In this document: positions 1-9,169 of the stretch, in pieces
Layout of the letters: the number at the start of each line of letters is the position of its first letter
How positions within the stretch are numbered: the first letter of the stretch is position 1
Assembly (NCBI RefSeq): GCF_900103455.1
Contig: NZ_FNHI01000005.1
Coordinates: forward strand, 124,001 to 188,000
Reading direction: 5' to 3'
Source: Streptomyces wuyuanensis
Lineage (GTDB): Bacteria > Actinomycetota > Actinomycetes > Streptomycetales > Streptomycetaceae
DNA: 64,000 bases
Program-made: the position numbers and the translations under genes
The notes under the pieces: model-generated
Databases searched by the model: none
What the model saw: the letters and a program-made list of their open reading frames with translations, nothing else
What the model was told of the DNA's origin: nothing

Positions 1-857
1 GCAAGTCCGTCACCTCGCTCGCGCTGATGGGACTCCTTCCGCGCAAGGGCGTCACTCTCGGCGGACGGGCCGACTTCGACGGCTCCGATCTGCTGTCGAT
101 GAGCCCTCGCAAGATGCGGGACCTGCGCGGCAGCAAGCTCGCGATGATCTTCCAGGACCCGCTGTCCTCCCTGAACCCGGTCGTCCCGATCGGCGTCCAG
201 GTGACCGAGATCCTCCAGCGCCACCGCGGCATGAAGGGCGAGGCCGCCCGCAAGGAGGCCGCGCACCTGCTGGACCGCGTCGGCATCCCCGACCCGGACC
301 GGCGGCTGACGGAGTACCCGCACCAGCTCTCCGGCGGTATGCGGCAGCGGGCGCTGATCGCCATGGCCGTCGCCTGTGCGCCCCGGCTGCTCATCGCCGA
401 CGAGCCGACCACTGCGCTCGACGTCACCATCCAGGCGCAGATCCTCGAACTGCTCAAGGAACTCGTCGACCAGGAGGGCACCGCCCTGTTGATGATCACC
501 CATGACCTGGGTGTCGTCGCCGGTCTCTGCGACCAGGTCAACGTGCTGTACGCGGGCAAGGTCGTCGAGTCGTCCGGGCGGCGGGAGCTGTTCGCGCACC
601 CGACGCACCCGTACACCCACGGGCTGCTCGGTTCCATCCCACGGCTCGACGCCCCGCGCGGCGAGCCGCTCAACCCCATCCGCGGGTCCATCAACGACCA
701 GATCGCCTGGGCCGAAGGCTGTGCCTTCGCGCCCCGCTGCGACCGCTACGAGATGGGCTGCCTGACCGGCACGCCCGAACTGACCGAACCCCGCGAGGCC
801 GGACACGAGGCCCGCTGCGTCAACCCGGTCCTGGCCACGACGGAGGTCCCGGCATGA
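1..857 (+). CDS. Peptide ABC transporter ATP-binding protein (DppD-like), 5' end outside window
   Basis: ATPase of an oligopeptide/dipeptide-type ABC importer. The reading frame is already open at base 3 and starts with Lys-Ser of a Walker A loop (GKS), so the first methionine in the window is internal and the true start lies upstream. Visible: Q-loop region (FQDPLSSLNP), ABC signature LSGGMRQR, Walker B LLIADEPT, the switch histidine (MITHD), and a C-terminal oligopeptide-type extension with four cysteines, as in DppD/OppD proteins, some of which bind an iron-sulfur cluster. The stop overlaps the next gene by 4 bp (ATGA), so the two ATPases are translationally coupled; permeases and binding protein are expected upstream. 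Confidence 0.93.
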   Translation, partial: KSVTSLALMGLLPRKGVTLGGRADFDGSDLLSMSPRKMRDLRGSKLAMIFQDPLSSLNPVVPIGVQVTEILQRHRGMKGEAARKEAAHLLDRVGIPDPDRRLTEYPHQLSGGMRQRALIAMAVACAPRLLIADEPTTALDVTIQAQILELLKELVDQEGTALLMITHDLGVVAGLCDQVNVLYAGKVVESSGRRELFAHPTHPYTHGLLGSIPRLDAPRGEPLNPIRGSINDQIAWAEGCAFAPRCDRYEMGCLTGTPELTEPREAGHEARCVNPVLATTEVPA

Positions 858-2191
858 GCCTGCTCGAACTCGACGGAGTGAAGGTCCACTTCCCCGTCAA
901 GAAGGGCATCCTCTTCGACCGCACGGTCGGGCACGTCTACGCCGTCGACGGCATCTCGCTGTCCGTCGAGGCCGGCCAGACGTACGGGCTCGTCGGCGAG
1001 TCGGGCTGCGGCAAGACCACGCTCGGCCGCGCGGTGCTGCGGCTCGTCGACGTCACGGACGGCAAGGTCGTCCTCGACGGCACGGACGTGGCGAAGCTGC
1101 CCGAGAAGGAGATGCGCGGCTTCCGGCGGCGCCTCCAGATGGTGTTCCAGGACCCGCTCGGCAGCCTCAACCCCCGGCAGAACATCGAGTCGATCCTGTC
1201 CGAGGGCATGGCCGCGCACGGCATCGGGGCGAACCAGAAGGAACGACGGGAGAAGATCAAGGAGATCCTGGCGAAGGTCGGCCTTCCCGGGAACTCCCTC
1301 TCCCGCTACCCGCACGAGTTCTCCGGCGGTCAGCGCCAGCGCATCGGCATCGCCCGCGCGCTCGTGCTCGAACCGGACGTGATCATCTGCGACGAGCCGG
1401 TCTCCGCGCTGGACGTCTCCATCCAGGCGCAGGTCATCAACCTGCTGGAGGAACTCCAGGAGTCCATGGGCCTGACGTATCTCGTCATCGCCCACGACCT
1501 CGCCGTCGTCCGGCACATCTCCGACGTCATCGGGGTCATGTACCTCGGTTCGCTGGTGGAGGAGGCCCCGAGCGACGCGCTGTACGAGGAGCCGAAGCAC
1601 CCGTACACCAAGGCGCTGATGTCGGCGGTTCCGGTGCCGGACCCGGAGGTCGAGGACCGCCGCGAGCGCATTCTGCTGCTGGGGGACCTGCCGTCCCCCG
1701 CGAACCCCCCTGCGGGCTGCCGTTTCCACACGCGCTGCCCGTGGAAGCAGGACACGCTGTGCGCCACGGAGCGCCCCGAGCTGACGGACCTCGGTGGCGG
1801 TCACAAGGTGGCGTGCCACTTCGCGGCGGAGATCGCGGCGGGCGAGATCGCCCGTACCTCGGGCGAGGTCGTCCCGGCGGTCCGTGAGGGCGTCGAGGAC
1901 GTCGACCCGGAGGTCGTCGCCACCTCGGGGTCGGTGGCCGAGGCTCACGACGACGCGGCGGAGGCGGCGGACGCGGCCGAGGCCGGGGAGATCGCCGTGC
2001 CTTCGCCGCGGGGCGAGAGCACCGACGCCGAGGCTCACGACGCCGCGGATCCTGAGGCGCCCGCCGGTGCGGCCGACGGCGACGCCGCGGAGGCGTCCGA
2101 CGGCAAGCTCGACAAGGACGAGCCCGTCAGGCTCGACAAGGAGGACGAGGCTTCCGAAGGGAAGGCCTCGGAGGCTCCCGCGGGCAAGTAG
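854..2191 (+). CDS. Peptide ABC transporter ATP-binding protein (DppF/OppF-like) with acidic tail
   Basis: Second ATPase of the peptide importer, 445 residues. Walker A GESGCGKTT, Q-loop FQDPLGSLNP, signature FSGGQRQR, Walker B VIICDEPVSALD and switch IAHD are all present, followed by the oligopeptide C-terminal domain (PAGCRFHTRCPW). Family members usually end near residue 340. This one continues for about 110 residues of Ala/Glu/Asp-rich low-complexity sequence. The ATG overlaps the upstream stop. A perfect 16-bp hairpin follows the stop, so this gene ends the operon. Confidence 0.93.
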   Translation: MSLLELDGVKVHFPVKKGILFDRTVGHVYAVDGISLSVEAGQTYGLVGESGCGKTTLGRAVLRLVDVTDGKVVLDGTDVAKLPEKEMRGFRRRLQMVFQDPLGSLNPRQNIESILSEGMAAHGIGANQKERREKIKEILAKVGLPGNSLSRYPHEFSGGQRQRIGIARALVLEPDVIICDEPVSALDVSIQAQVINLLEELQESMGLTYLVIAHDLAVVRHISDVIGVMYLGSLVEEAPSDALYEEPKHPYTKALMSAVPVPDPEVEDRRERILLLGDLPSPANPPAGCRFHTRCPWKQDTLCATERPELTDLGGGHKVACHFAAEIAAGEIARTSGEVVPAVREGVEDVDPEVVATSGSVAEAHDDAAEAADAAEAGEIAVPSPRGESTDAEAHDAADPEAPAGAADGDAAEASDGKLDKDEPVRLDKEDEASEGKASEAPAGK

Positions 2192-2200
2192 CGGTACGTG

Positions 2201-2235
2201 CACCGGGGCGCGGGCCGACGGCCCGCGCCCCGGTG
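2201..2235 (+). terminator. Hairpin after peptide ABC operon
   Basis: Perfect 16-bp inverted repeat (arms 2201-2216 and 2220-2235, loop GAC) starting 10 bp after the stop of the second ATPase gene. There is no T run, as is usual for Streptomyces intrinsic terminators. Confidence 0.8.
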
Positions 2236-2301
2236 CCGTTTCCCGGGGAGCCCCGGCCGGCGCCCGTCCGGGCGCCCGGACGGAGACGGCACAATTGGGC
2301 G

Positions 2302-2988
2302 GTGCTCCAGGAACTGTTCACGCCCTCCGTCCAACACGCCCTCGACCTCGCCGGGATCTTCGTCTTCGCCATCTCCGGCGCCCTGCTCGCCGTGCGGAAG
2401 AACTTCGACGTCTTCGGTATCGCGGTGCTCGCCGAGGTCACCGCGCTCGGCGGCGGGCTGTTCCGCGACCTGGTCATCGGCGCGGTCCCGCCCGCGGCGT
2501 TCACCGACCTCGGGTACTTCGTGATGCCGCTCGTGGCGGCGGTGCTGGTCTTCTTCCTCCATCCCGAGGTCGAGCGGATCCAGGGCTCGGTCAACGTGTT
2601 CGACGCGGCGGGCCTGGGCCTGTTCGCGGTCACCGGCACGACCAAGGCGTACGAGTACGGACTCGGTCTGACGGCCTCCGCGACGCTCGGGCTCGCCACG
2701 GCCGTGGGCGGCGGTGTGCTGCGCGACGTCCTCGCGAACGAGGTGCCATCGCTGCTGCGCTGGGACCGCGATCTGTACGCCGTGCCCGCGATCGTCGGCG
2801 CCACGATGGTCGTCCTCTTCATCCGCTTCGAGATGCTCAACGGGCTGACCAGCGGGCTCGCCGTCCTGACGGCCTTCCTCATGCGCCTGCTCGCCATGCG
2901 GTTCCACTGGCGGGCGCCACGTGCCTGGAACCGAAGGTCCAGTGCGACCGAGCCCGGGAACGAGGGATTCGGCAAAGCTACCGCTTAG
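2302..2988 (+). CDS. TRIC-type cation channel family membrane protein (former UPF0126)
   Basis: Predicted membrane protein of about 228 residues built from two repeats of three transmembrane segments, the bacterial TRIC fold. Each repeat carries the family's Gly-rich GGG(L/V)xRD signature: GGGLFRDLVIG near residue 50 and GGGVLRDVL near residue 138. Family members conduct monovalent cations in vitro; the cellular role is unclear. I chose the GTG at 2302 because the frame upstream is Pro/Arg-rich and overlaps the preceding terminator hairpin; an in-frame ATG at 2233 is the alternative. A standalone gene. Confidence 0.85.
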   Translation: MLQELFTPSVQHALDLAGIFVFAISGALLAVRKNFDVFGIAVLAEVTALGGGLFRDLVIGAVPPAAFTDLGYFVMPLVAAVLVFFLHPEVERIQGSVNVFDAAGLGLFAVTGTTKAYEYGLGLTASATLGLATAVGGGVLRDVLANEVPSLLRWDRDLYAVPAIVGATMVVLFIRFEMLNGLTSGLAVLTAFLMRLLAMRFHWRAPRAWNRRSSATEPGNEGFGKATA

Positions 2989-3013
2989 TAGTTATCTGTT
3001 GTACCGTTCACCC

Positions 3014-3877
3014 ATGGCACAGGTGGCACAGGCAACCATCGGTAACAGCGAGTTCGACCGCGACACCGCTGTCACCCTCCGGGACCCGGGCGTACCCGGC
3101 GTCTACGACGCGGAGCTCTCCGCGGGCTGGACGATCATCACCGCCGTCAACGGCGGCTATCTGCTGGCGCTGCTCGGCCGCGCCCTCGGGGACGCGCTTC
3201 CGCATTCCGACCCGTTCACGGTCTCGGCGCACTACCTCAGTCCCTCCGAGCCCGGGCCGGCGGTGATCCGCACCGAGACGATCCGTGCAGGACGCACGCT
3301 CTCCACCGGCCAGGCCTCCCTCGTCCAGTACGCGGCGGACGGCACCGAGGTCGAGCGCATCCGCGTCCTCGCCACCTACGGCGACCTCGACGCACTGCCC
3401 GACGACGTCCGGACGACCGCGCTGCCCCCGGCCATCCCGGCCTACCGGGACTGCCTCGGCCCGTCCGACGGACCGGCGCCCGCCATCCCGGGCTCCTCCG
3501 CGATCACCGAGCGGCTGAACATCAGGCTCGACCCCGCCACCGTCGGCTGGGTGGTCGGCATGCCCTCGGGCAAGGGGGAGATGCGGGGCTGGTTCGGTCT
3601 CGCCGACGGCCGTGACGCCGACCCGCTCTCGCTGCTCCTCACCGTCGACGCGCTCCCGCCGACCTCGTTCGAACTGGGGCTCAAGGGCTGGACGCCGACC
3701 GTCGAGCTCACCACCCACATCCGCTGCCGGCCGGCGCCGGGGCCGCTGCGCGTCTCCATCACCACCCGCAATCTCGCGGGCGGCTTCCTGGAGGAGGACG
3801 CCGAGGTCTGGGACAGCGCGGACCGTCTGGTCGCCCAGTCCCGCCAGCTGGCGAAGGCGCCGCTCTCGCACGGCTGA
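3014..3877 (+). CDS. Thioesterase family protein (TesB-like hot-dog)
   Basis: Protein of about 287 residues resembling acyl-CoA thioesterases with two fused hot-dog domains. Visible: the N-terminal GWTIITAVNGGYLLALLGRAL helix region, the strand HYLSPSEPGPAVIRTETIRAGRTLSTGQASLVQ, and a C-terminal strand region with ELTTHIRCRPAPGPLRV. The expected substrate is an acyl-CoA thioester, but none can be named from sequence. The ATG at 3014 was chosen over an upstream in-frame start at 2921 that would overlap the channel gene. The 25 bp before it are locally AT-rich. Confidence 0.78.
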   Translation: MAQVAQATIGNSEFDRDTAVTLRDPGVPGVYDAELSAGWTIITAVNGGYLLALLGRALGDALPHSDPFTVSAHYLSPSEPGPAVIRTETIRAGRTLSTGQASLVQYAADGTEVERIRVLATYGDLDALPDDVRTTALPPAIPAYRDCLGPSDGPAPAIPGSSAITERLNIRLDPATVGWVVGMPSGKGEMRGWFGLADGRDADPLSLLLTVDALPPTSFELGLKGWTPTVELTTHIRCRPAPGPLRVSITTRNLAGGFLEEDAEVWDSADRLVAQSRQLAKAPLSHG

Positions 3878-4032
3878 TCCTTCGCCTGCCGTCCACGGGA
3901 TGCCGGCCCGACGGCGCCGCCGTGCTTCCGGGGCGCCGCGCCGTACCCCGGCCCGGCGTCCCCGAGCCGCCGCGACGCGCTCCCGCACCCGCCCGGGTGG
4001 CGGGGGAGTGTCGGTGCCGCGGTACGGCTTCG

Positions 4033-4059
4033 CCGGCGTGGGACGCTCGCCCACGCCGG
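4033..4059 (+). terminator. Hairpin between thioesterase and small membrane protein
   Basis: Perfect 10-bp inverted repeat (CCGGCGTGGG / CCCACGCCGG) with a 7-nt loop, in the 295-bp gap after the thioesterase-like gene. Nothing else gene-like was seen in that gap. Confidence 0.5.
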
Positions 4060-4172
4060 GGCGGGGTGCGTCACCGGACGGTCCGCGTCCGCGGATCGGT
4101 TCCGGGTGTCCGAGGCGCGGACCCCGGTGCGGTCCCGGACCACGGCGGGGCCGCCCCGACGCGGGAGGCCGG

Positions 4173-4667
4173 ATGGATGTCAGCACGTTCTACGCCCTGT
4201 TCGCAGCCACCTGCTTCACGCTCGTCGGCCTCTGGTGGAACGTGGTCCAGGGCCACGACGACTGGATGCGCCGGCCGGCCCTGCGCCGCGTCGTCGGCGG
4301 CGTCTACCTCTCGTTCCTGCTGCCGGCGCTGATGGGGCTGTTCGCCCAGGTCGGCGGTGACTCCACCCCGGGGCTCTGGCGGGCGAGCTTCGCCCTGCTC
4401 GCCGTGATCGGCTGTGTGTCCACGCTGCGGCTCCTCGCTTACGGGCGCAGGGACGGCTCGTCGCCGTTCCTGGCCGTGATCATGGGCGCGGCGGCGCTGC
4501 TCTACCTGCTGATCGCGGTGGTGGGGGCCGTGCCCGAGGTCGCGCGGGTGATCGGTCTCGCACCGATCCAGGCGGAGGGGGTACTGCTGATCCTGCTGGT
4601 GGTGCTGGGTCACGGCCTCGTGTGGCGCTTCATGGCGGGGGAGGGGCGCCCGGCCGGGGACGAGTAG
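4173..4667 (+). CDS. Hypothetical membrane protein, four predicted TM segments
   Basis: 164 residues, mostly hydrophobic. Four membrane segments are visible: around FYALFAATCFTLVGLWW, VYLSFLLPALMGLFA, FALLAVIGCVSTLRLLA, and the C-terminal pair ending LIAVVGAVP / GVLLILLVVLGHGLVWRF. I do not recognise a family. The ATG at 4173 has a GGGAGG ribosome site 6-10 bp upstream; longer in-frame starts run through low-complexity non-coding sequence. It converges with the TetR gene. Confidence 0.7.
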   Translation: MDVSTFYALFAATCFTLVGLWWNVVQGHDDWMRRPALRRVVGGVYLSFLLPALMGLFAQVGGDSTPGLWRASFALLAVIGCVSTLRLLAYGRRDGSSPFLAVIMGAAALLYLLIAVVGAVPEVARVIGLAPIQAEGVLLILLVVLGHGLVWRFMAGEGRPAGDE

Positions 4668-4777
4668 GGCGCTGGGCGCTCAGGCCGCCGGGTTCGGCGG
4701 GGGCGGGCCGGAGCGCACCGTGTGGTGGGGCACCGGGTGGAGGTCCGCCGCGTTCAGCGGCGACGGCGCCCCGTGCG

Positions 4778-5437
4778 TCAGCGTCCGGCGTCGCGTCCCG
4801 GCCAGTGGAGACGGCCGAGCGACACCAGGCGGAGGCGGTCGCGGGCCGTGCGGGCGACCTGCTCCTCGGCGGGCCCCTCGGGCGCGCCCGGTTCCCCGGT
4901 CTCCTGGGCCGAGAGGAAGGCCGAGGCCGTCATCACCATGTGCTCCACGTACACGCCCGCCAGCATGCGCAGGTCCTCCTCGCTCCAGCCCGCCGACACC
5001 GGCTCCCGGCCGAGCGCGGTGGCCACCTCCTCGGTGAAGGCGTCGAGTTGGGCGGCGATGGCCGCGCGCACCGGCCCGACGCCGCCGTGCCGCTCGCGCG
5101 CGATGAAGCGGAAGTGGGCGGGATGCTCGCGGACATGACGGGCGATGAGGTCCACGGTCCGGGCGATCCGCACCTCGGCATCGCCGGTCTCCGCGAGGAT
5201 CGCCCCGATCAGCCCGTGCAGACTGCCCAGCGTCTCCTCGACCAGGGCCACGCCCAGCTCGGCCACATCCGCGAAGTGCCGGTAGAAGGCGGTCGGCGCC
5301 ACCCCGACCGCGCGCGTCAGCTCGCGCAGTCCGAGGCTGCTCAGGCTCTGGTGCTCCAGCAGCCGCAGTGCGGCGTCCAGCAGGGCCTGACGGGTCTTCA
5401 ACTTCTGTGCCTGGCGGATGCCGACGGTGTGACTCAT
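4778..5437 (-). CDS. TetR-family transcriptional regulator (FabR-like)
   Basis: 219 residues. The N-terminal helix-turn-helix (about residues 10-60) contains LLDAALRLLEHQSLSSLGLRELTRAVGVAPTAFYRHF, close to the FabR-type TetR repressors that control fatty-acid desaturation; the C-terminal ligand domain is generic. It is divergent from two small membrane-protein genes. The 80-bp intergenic region holds two related CAGT(A/G)AACAG elements, one in a 20-bp near-palindrome, which are good candidates for its own operator. Confidence 0.88.
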   Translation of the reverse strand: MSHTVGIRQAQKLKTRQALLDAALRLLEHQSLSSLGLRELTRAVGVAPTAFYRHFADVAELGVALVEETLGSLHGLIGAILAETGDAEVRIARTVDLIARHVREHPAHFRFIARERHGGVGPVRAAIAAQLDAFTEEVATALGREPVSAGWSEEDLRMLAGVYVEHMVMTASAFLSAQETGEPGAPEGPAEEQVARTARDRLRLVSLGRLHWPGRDAGR

Positions 5438-5443
5438 GCCATT

Positions 5444-5463
5444 CAGTAAACAGCTGTTCTCTG
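5444..5463. promoter_or_regulatory. Candidate TetR operator, primary site
   Basis: The 20-bp near-palindrome CAGTAAACAGCTGTTCTCTG has 16 of 20 symmetric positions and a perfect AACAGCTGTT core. It lies 6 bp upstream of the TetR start codon, where an autorepressor would bind. Assignment is by position and symmetry only. Confidence 0.5.
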
Positions 5464-5489
5464 GTATACGGAAGCCTAGACTGGGTAGT

Positions 5490-5509
5490 CAGTGAACAGT
5501 CGTACTCTG
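5490..5509. promoter_or_regulatory. Candidate TetR operator, second degenerate site
   Basis: CAGTGAACAG followed by TCGTACTCTG. It shares the left half and the outer CAG...CTG of the site at 5444-5463, with centres 46 bp apart (about four helical turns). It would place the divergent membrane-protein gene under the same regulator. Confidence 0.35.
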
Positions 5510-5574
5510 AGTTCTCTCTCCGGGGCGTCTCCGGGTCGGCTCCGAGTTCTTCTCCGAAAGGAAGGTCGAGGAAG

Positions 5575-5733
5575 ATGATCGCCCTCGTCGCCGCGGTCGC
5601 CTTACTGGGCGTCGTCCTGGGTGCCGTGGCCCACATCCCGCTGCCCGTGTCCGCCGCGGCCGCCGCCGTCATCGGCGTCTGGCTGCTCGTGTTCGCCGCG
5701 CGTGAGCGCCACGCGCGCCGGGCCGCCCGCTGA
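5575..5733 (+). CDS. Small membrane protein, 52 residues
   Basis: Begins MIALVAAVALLGVVLGAVAHIP, then a second hydrophobic stretch (VSAAAAAVIGVWLLVFA) and a basic tail (RERHARRAAR). This gives two predicted membrane helices with a cytoplasmic Arg-rich end. A purine-rich ribosome site (AAAGGAAGG) lies upstream of the ATG. Divergent from the TetR gene and 22 bp before the next gene, so probably one transcript. No family recognised. Confidence 0.65.
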   Translation: MIALVAAVALLGVVLGAVAHIPLPVSAAAAAVIGVWLLVFAARERHARRAAR

Positions 5734-5755
5734 CCCGAGGAGGGGAGGGACCACC

Positions 5756-6028
5756 GTGGAACTCACCGCACCCGCCCGCCGGTTCACCGGCACGCGCGAC
5801 GCGGACGGCATGGCCGTCGCGTCGTTCGTCCTCGGACTGGTCGGGCTGCTCGTGATGAACATCGTGCTCGGGCCCGTCGCCGTCGTCCTCGCCGCCCTCG
5901 CGCTGTGGCGCGGCACCGCACGGCGCGGACGCGCCCTGCTGGGGCTGGCGCTCGGCATCGCCGACCTCGTCGTGCTCGCCACGCTCGTCGTGGGCAACGG
6001 CGTGGTCGTCTGGAGTCCGGTCGGCTGA
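5756..6028 (+). CDS. DUF4190-like small membrane protein
   Basis: About 90 residues. The pattern ADGMAVASFVLGLVGLL..LGPVAVVLAALALWR.....GRALLGLALGIADLVVL matches the DUF4190 pattern: two membrane helices joined by a short basic turn. GTG start at 5756 with a strong GAGGAGGGGAGG site upstream. Likely cotranscribed with the preceding 52-residue protein. Function unknown. Confidence 0.75.
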   Translation: MELTAPARRFTGTRDADGMAVASFVLGLVGLLVMNIVLGPVAVVLAALALWRGTARRGRALLGLALGIADLVVLATLVVGNGVVVWSPVG

Positions 6029-6088
6029 CCCGTCCGGGCCCCCGGGGCGGAAGCCGGGCTCCGGGCGGCTCGTAGAATCGTGTCCACC

Positions 6089-7252
6089 ATGGCTTACCTC
6101 GACCACGCCGCGACCACTCCGATGCTTCCGGAGGCGATCGAGGCGATGACCGCCCAGCTCGCCGTCACCGGCAACGCCTCGTCGTTGCACGCAGCGGGCC
6201 GCAGGGCCCGCCGTACCGTCGAGGAGGCCCGCGAGGCCCTCGCCGAGGCGCTCGGGGCGCGCCCCAGCGAGGTCGTCCTCACCTCCGGCGGCACCGAGGC
6301 GGACAACCTGGCCGTCAAGGGCCTCTACTGGGCCCGCCGTGCCGCCGACCCGCGCCGCAACCGCGTACTCGCCTGCCCGGTCGAGCACCACGCCGTCCTC
6401 GACGCCGTGGACTGGCTCGCCGAGCACGAGGGCGCGAACGTCGAGTACCTGCCCGTCGACTCCTACGGCAGGGTGCACCCGGAAGCGTTCCGGGAGGCCG
6501 TCGAGCGCGACCCGTCGGACGTGGCCTTCGCCACCGTCATGTGGGCCAACAACGAGATCGGCACCGTGATGCCGGTCCGTGAACTCGCCGACATCGCCGC
6601 AGAGTTCGGCATTCCGCTGCACTCCGACGCGGTCCAGGCTGTCGGACAGCTCGACGTCGGCTTCGCCGCTTCGGGGCTGGCCGCGATGACCGTCAGCGGC
6701 CACAAGATCGGCGGCCCGTACGGCATCGGCGCGCTGCTGCTGGGCCGCGAGTACACCCCCGTGCCCGTGCTGCACGGCGGCGGCCAGGAGCGCCATGTGC
6801 GCTCCGGGACGCTGGACGTACCCGCCGTCGCCGCCTTCGCCGTGGCCGGCCGGCTCGCCGCAGAGCGCCGCGAGGACTTCGCCCGCGAGATCGGCGCCCT
6901 GCGCGACCGGCTCGTCGGCGCCGTACTCGACGCCGTGCCCGACGCGATCCTCGGCGGCGACCCGGACGACCGGCTCCCGGCCAACGCCCACTTCACGTTC
7001 CCCGGCTGCGAGGGCGACTCGCTGCTGCTGCTCCTGGACGCCCAGGGCATCGAGTGCTCCACCGGCTCGGCCTGCACGGCGGGTGTCGCCCAGCCCAGCC
7101 ACGTCCTCCTCGCCACGGGAACCGACCCGGACCTGGCCCGCGGCACGCTCCGCTTCAGCCTCGGCCACACCTCCACCGTGGAGGACGTCGAGGCCGTCGC
7201 CAAGGCGATCGGACCCGCCGTGGAGCGGGCCCGCACGGCCGGGCTCAGCTAG
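6089..7252 (+). CDS. Cysteine desulfurase (IscS/NifS family)
   Basis: PLP enzyme that moves sulfur from cysteine to an enzyme persulfide, 387 residues. It starts [11 protein letters not shown]. The PLP lysine is K206 in [10 protein letters not shown], the PLP-binding SGGTEADN sits near residue 66, and the persulfide cysteine is C329 in STGSACTAG on a long flexible loop. The ATG at 6089 gives the usual N-terminus; GTG at 6080 is an in-frame alternative. Its near neighbour mnmA suggests that its sulfur goes to tRNA 2-thiouridine. The 3' end overlaps the convergent amidase gene by 8 bp. Confidence 0.93.
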   Translation: MAYLDHAATTPMLPEAIEAMTAQLAVTGNASSLHAAGRRARRTVEEAREALAEALGARPSEVVLTSGGTEADNLAVKGLYWARRAADPRRNRVLACPVEHHAVLDAVDWLAEHEGANVEYLPVDSYGRVHPEAFREAVERDPSDVAFATVMWANNEIGTVMPVRELADIAAEFGIPLHSDAVQAVGQLDVGFAASGLAAMTVSGHKIGGPYGIGALLLGREYTPVPVLHGGGQERHVRSGTLDVPAVAAFAVAGRLAAERREDFAREIGALRDRLVGAVLDAVPDAILGGDPDDRLPANAHFTFPGCEGDSLLLLLDAQGIECSTGSACTAGVAQPSHVLLATGTDPDLARGTLRFSLGHTSTVEDVEAVAKAIGPAVERARTAGLS

Positions 7253-7922
7253 CCGTCGTCGTGCCGGGCGACGGCCGGGCGGCCGCCGCCTCCCGCACCA
7301 TCGGTATGTACCGGTCCCAGTCCCAGTGCGGTCCGGGGTCGGTGTGGTCGGTCCCGGGCACCTCGACATGGCCGATGATGTGCTCCCGGTCCACCGGGAT
7401 GCCGTACCGCCGGCAGATGTCCGCCGTCAGCCGTGCCGACGAGGCGTACATCGCGTCCGTGAAGTCCTCGGGACGGTCGACGAACCCCTCGTGCTCGATA
7501 CCGATGCTCCGCTCGTTGACGCCCCGGTTCCCCGCGTGGAAGGCGACGTCGAGCTCGCGGATCATCTGCGCGACCCGTCCGTCCTTGCCCACCACGTAGT
7601 GCGCGGCAGCGCCGTGCCCGGGGTCCTTGAACACCCTCAGGGCCGTCCGGTAGCTGCCCTGCACGACATGGATCACCACCCGGTCGACCGTGTAGTCGTC
7701 GGGCCGGTCCGCCCGCCGCCAGTTCGCGCGGGAGGCCGCCGTCCACACCGCGCCCGCGTGGTCGAGCTCCCCCTCCACCCGCTTCTTCTCCATGCCGGGC
7801 AGCCGCCACCACAGCCGTCTCAGCTCGTCCTGTGCCACCACGCCCGCCCCGACGAGCGCGGCCCCGCCGCCGATCAGCACGGCTCGCCTGCCGACGCCGC
7901 GCTGTGCCTTCCTGCCGCCCAT
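7245..7922 (-). CDS. Secreted N-acetylmuramoyl-L-alanine amidase (Amidase_2, zinc)
   Basis: 225 residues. An N-terminal export signal with a twin arginine ([20 protein letters not shown]) precedes an Amidase_2 domain. Zinc ligands are visible as IHVVQGS near residue 88 and the C-terminal [18 protein letters not shown] and GIEHEGF are also family-typical. Expected to cut the amide between muramic acid and L-alanine in peptidoglycan outside the cell. It lies between the desulfurase and mnmA genes but on the opposite strand. Confidence 0.87.
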   Translation of the reverse strand: MGGRKAQRGVGRRAVLIGGGAALVGAGVVAQDELRRLWWRLPGMEKKRVEGELDHAGAVWTAASRANWRRADRPDDYTVDRVVIHVVQGSYRTALRVFKDPGHGAAAHYVVGKDGRVAQMIRELDVAFHAGNRGVNERSIGIEHEGFVDRPEDFTDAMYASSARLTADICRRYGIPVDREHIIGHVEVPGTDHTDPGPHWDWDRYIPMVREAAAARPSPGTTTAS

Positions 7923-8005
7923 GCCACCCCTCTTCGCACCCGATCACCTGCCGAACGTTTACTCGCGAGCTTTCGGTTCCCGGCGCCCCGTACCCTGATA
8001 GGGCT

Positions 8006-9133
8006 ATGACTGAGACACGCCAGCGTCCCCTCCGCGTCCTCGCCGCCATGTCCGGCGGCGTGGACTCCGCCGTCGCCGCCGCCCGGGCCGCCGAAGCGGG
8101 CCACGACGTGACCGGAGTGCATCTGGCGCTCTCGGCCAACCCGCAGTCGTTCCGCACCGGAGCGCGCGGCTGCTGCACCATCGAGGACTCCCGCGACGCC
8201 CGCCGCGCCGCGGACGTCATCGGCATCCCGTTCTACGTTTGGGACCTCGCCGAGCGCTTCCGCGAGGACGTGGTCGAGGACTTCGTCGCGGAGTACGAGG
8301 CCGGCCGCACCCCCAACCCCTGCCTGCGCTGCAACGAGAAGATCAAGTTCGCGGCGCTCCTGGACAAGGCGCTGGCGCTGGGCTTCGACGCGGTGTGCAC
8401 GGGCCACTACGCGACGGTGGTACTCCGGGAGGACGGCACCCGCGAGCTCCACCGGGCGAGCGACATGGCCAAGGACCAGTCGTACGTGCTCGGCGTGCTG
8501 GACGAGAGGCAGCTCGCCCACGCCATGTTCCCGCTCGGCGACACCCTCACCACCAAGGACGAGATCCGCGCGGAGGCCGAGCGGCGCGGTCTCGCCGTGG
8601 CGAAGAAGCCCGACAGCCACGACATCTGCTTCATCGCCGACGGCGACACCCAGGGATTCCTGGCCGGGCGGCTCGGCAGGGCCGAGGGCGACATCGTCGA
8701 CGAGTCCGGCGCCAAGGTGGGCACCCACGACGGTGCCTACGGCTTCACCATCGGCCAGCGCAAGGGCCTGCGCATCGGCCGTCCCGCGCCCGACGGCAAG
8801 CCGCGCTACGTCCTGGACATCTCGCCGGTGAACAACACCGTGACGGTGGGACCCGCCGAGGCCCTCGAGGTCTCGGCCCTCACCGCCGTGAAGCCCCGCT
8901 GGTGCGGCACGGCACCCTCCGGCCCGGGCACGTACACCGCGCAGCTGCGCGCCCACGGCGGCGAGACCGAGGTCTCGGCCGAGCTGGTGGACGGCGAGCT
9001 GCGGGTGGCGTTCACCGAACCCGTCCGCGGTGTCGCCCCCGGCCAGGCGATCGTGCTGTACGACGGCACCCGCGTGGTCGGCTCGGCGACGATCGCGGCG
9101 ACGACGCGCCGCCAGAGCCACGTCACGGCCTGA
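8006..9133 (+). CDS. mnmA: tRNA 2-thiouridylase MnmA
   Basis: Makes 2-thiouridine at the wobble position of Lys/Glu/Gln tRNAs, using ATP and persulfide sulfur. 375 residues. PP-loop SGGVDS at 16-21, catalytic C106 in TPNPCLRCN, persulfide-forming C208 in SHDICFI, and the GQRKGLRIG segment of the central domain. The ATG at 8006 was chosen because upstream codons are Arg/Pro-rich and overlap the divergent amidase start. No RBS is obvious; the start lies directly after a TGATAGGGC element, so a leaderless or very short leader is possible. Confidence 0.95.
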   Translation: MTETRQRPLRVLAAMSGGVDSAVAAARAAEAGHDVTGVHLALSANPQSFRTGARGCCTIEDSRDARRAADVIGIPFYVWDLAERFREDVVEDFVAEYEAGRTPNPCLRCNEKIKFAALLDKALALGFDAVCTGHYATVVLREDGTRELHRASDMAKDQSYVLGVLDERQLAHAMFPLGDTLTTKDEIRAEAERRGLAVAKKPDSHDICFIADGDTQGFLAGRLGRAEGDIVDESGAKVGTHDGAYGFTIGQRKGLRIGRPAPDGKPRYVLDISPVNNTVTVGPAEALEVSALTAVKPRWCGTAPSGPGTYTAQLRAHGGETEVSAELVDGELRVAFTEPVRGVAPGQAIVLYDGTRVVGSATIAATTRRQSHVTA

Positions 9134-9169
9134 GGCCGGCGCGCCGCCCCCTGCCCGCCTCCCCGGTGG

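Noticed and set aside
746..2203. Long minus-strand open frame across the second ABC ATPase
   Set aside because: Antisense shadow caused by high G+C content; Arg/Leu/Gly-rich, no ribosome site, and the plus frame is a clear ABC ATPase.
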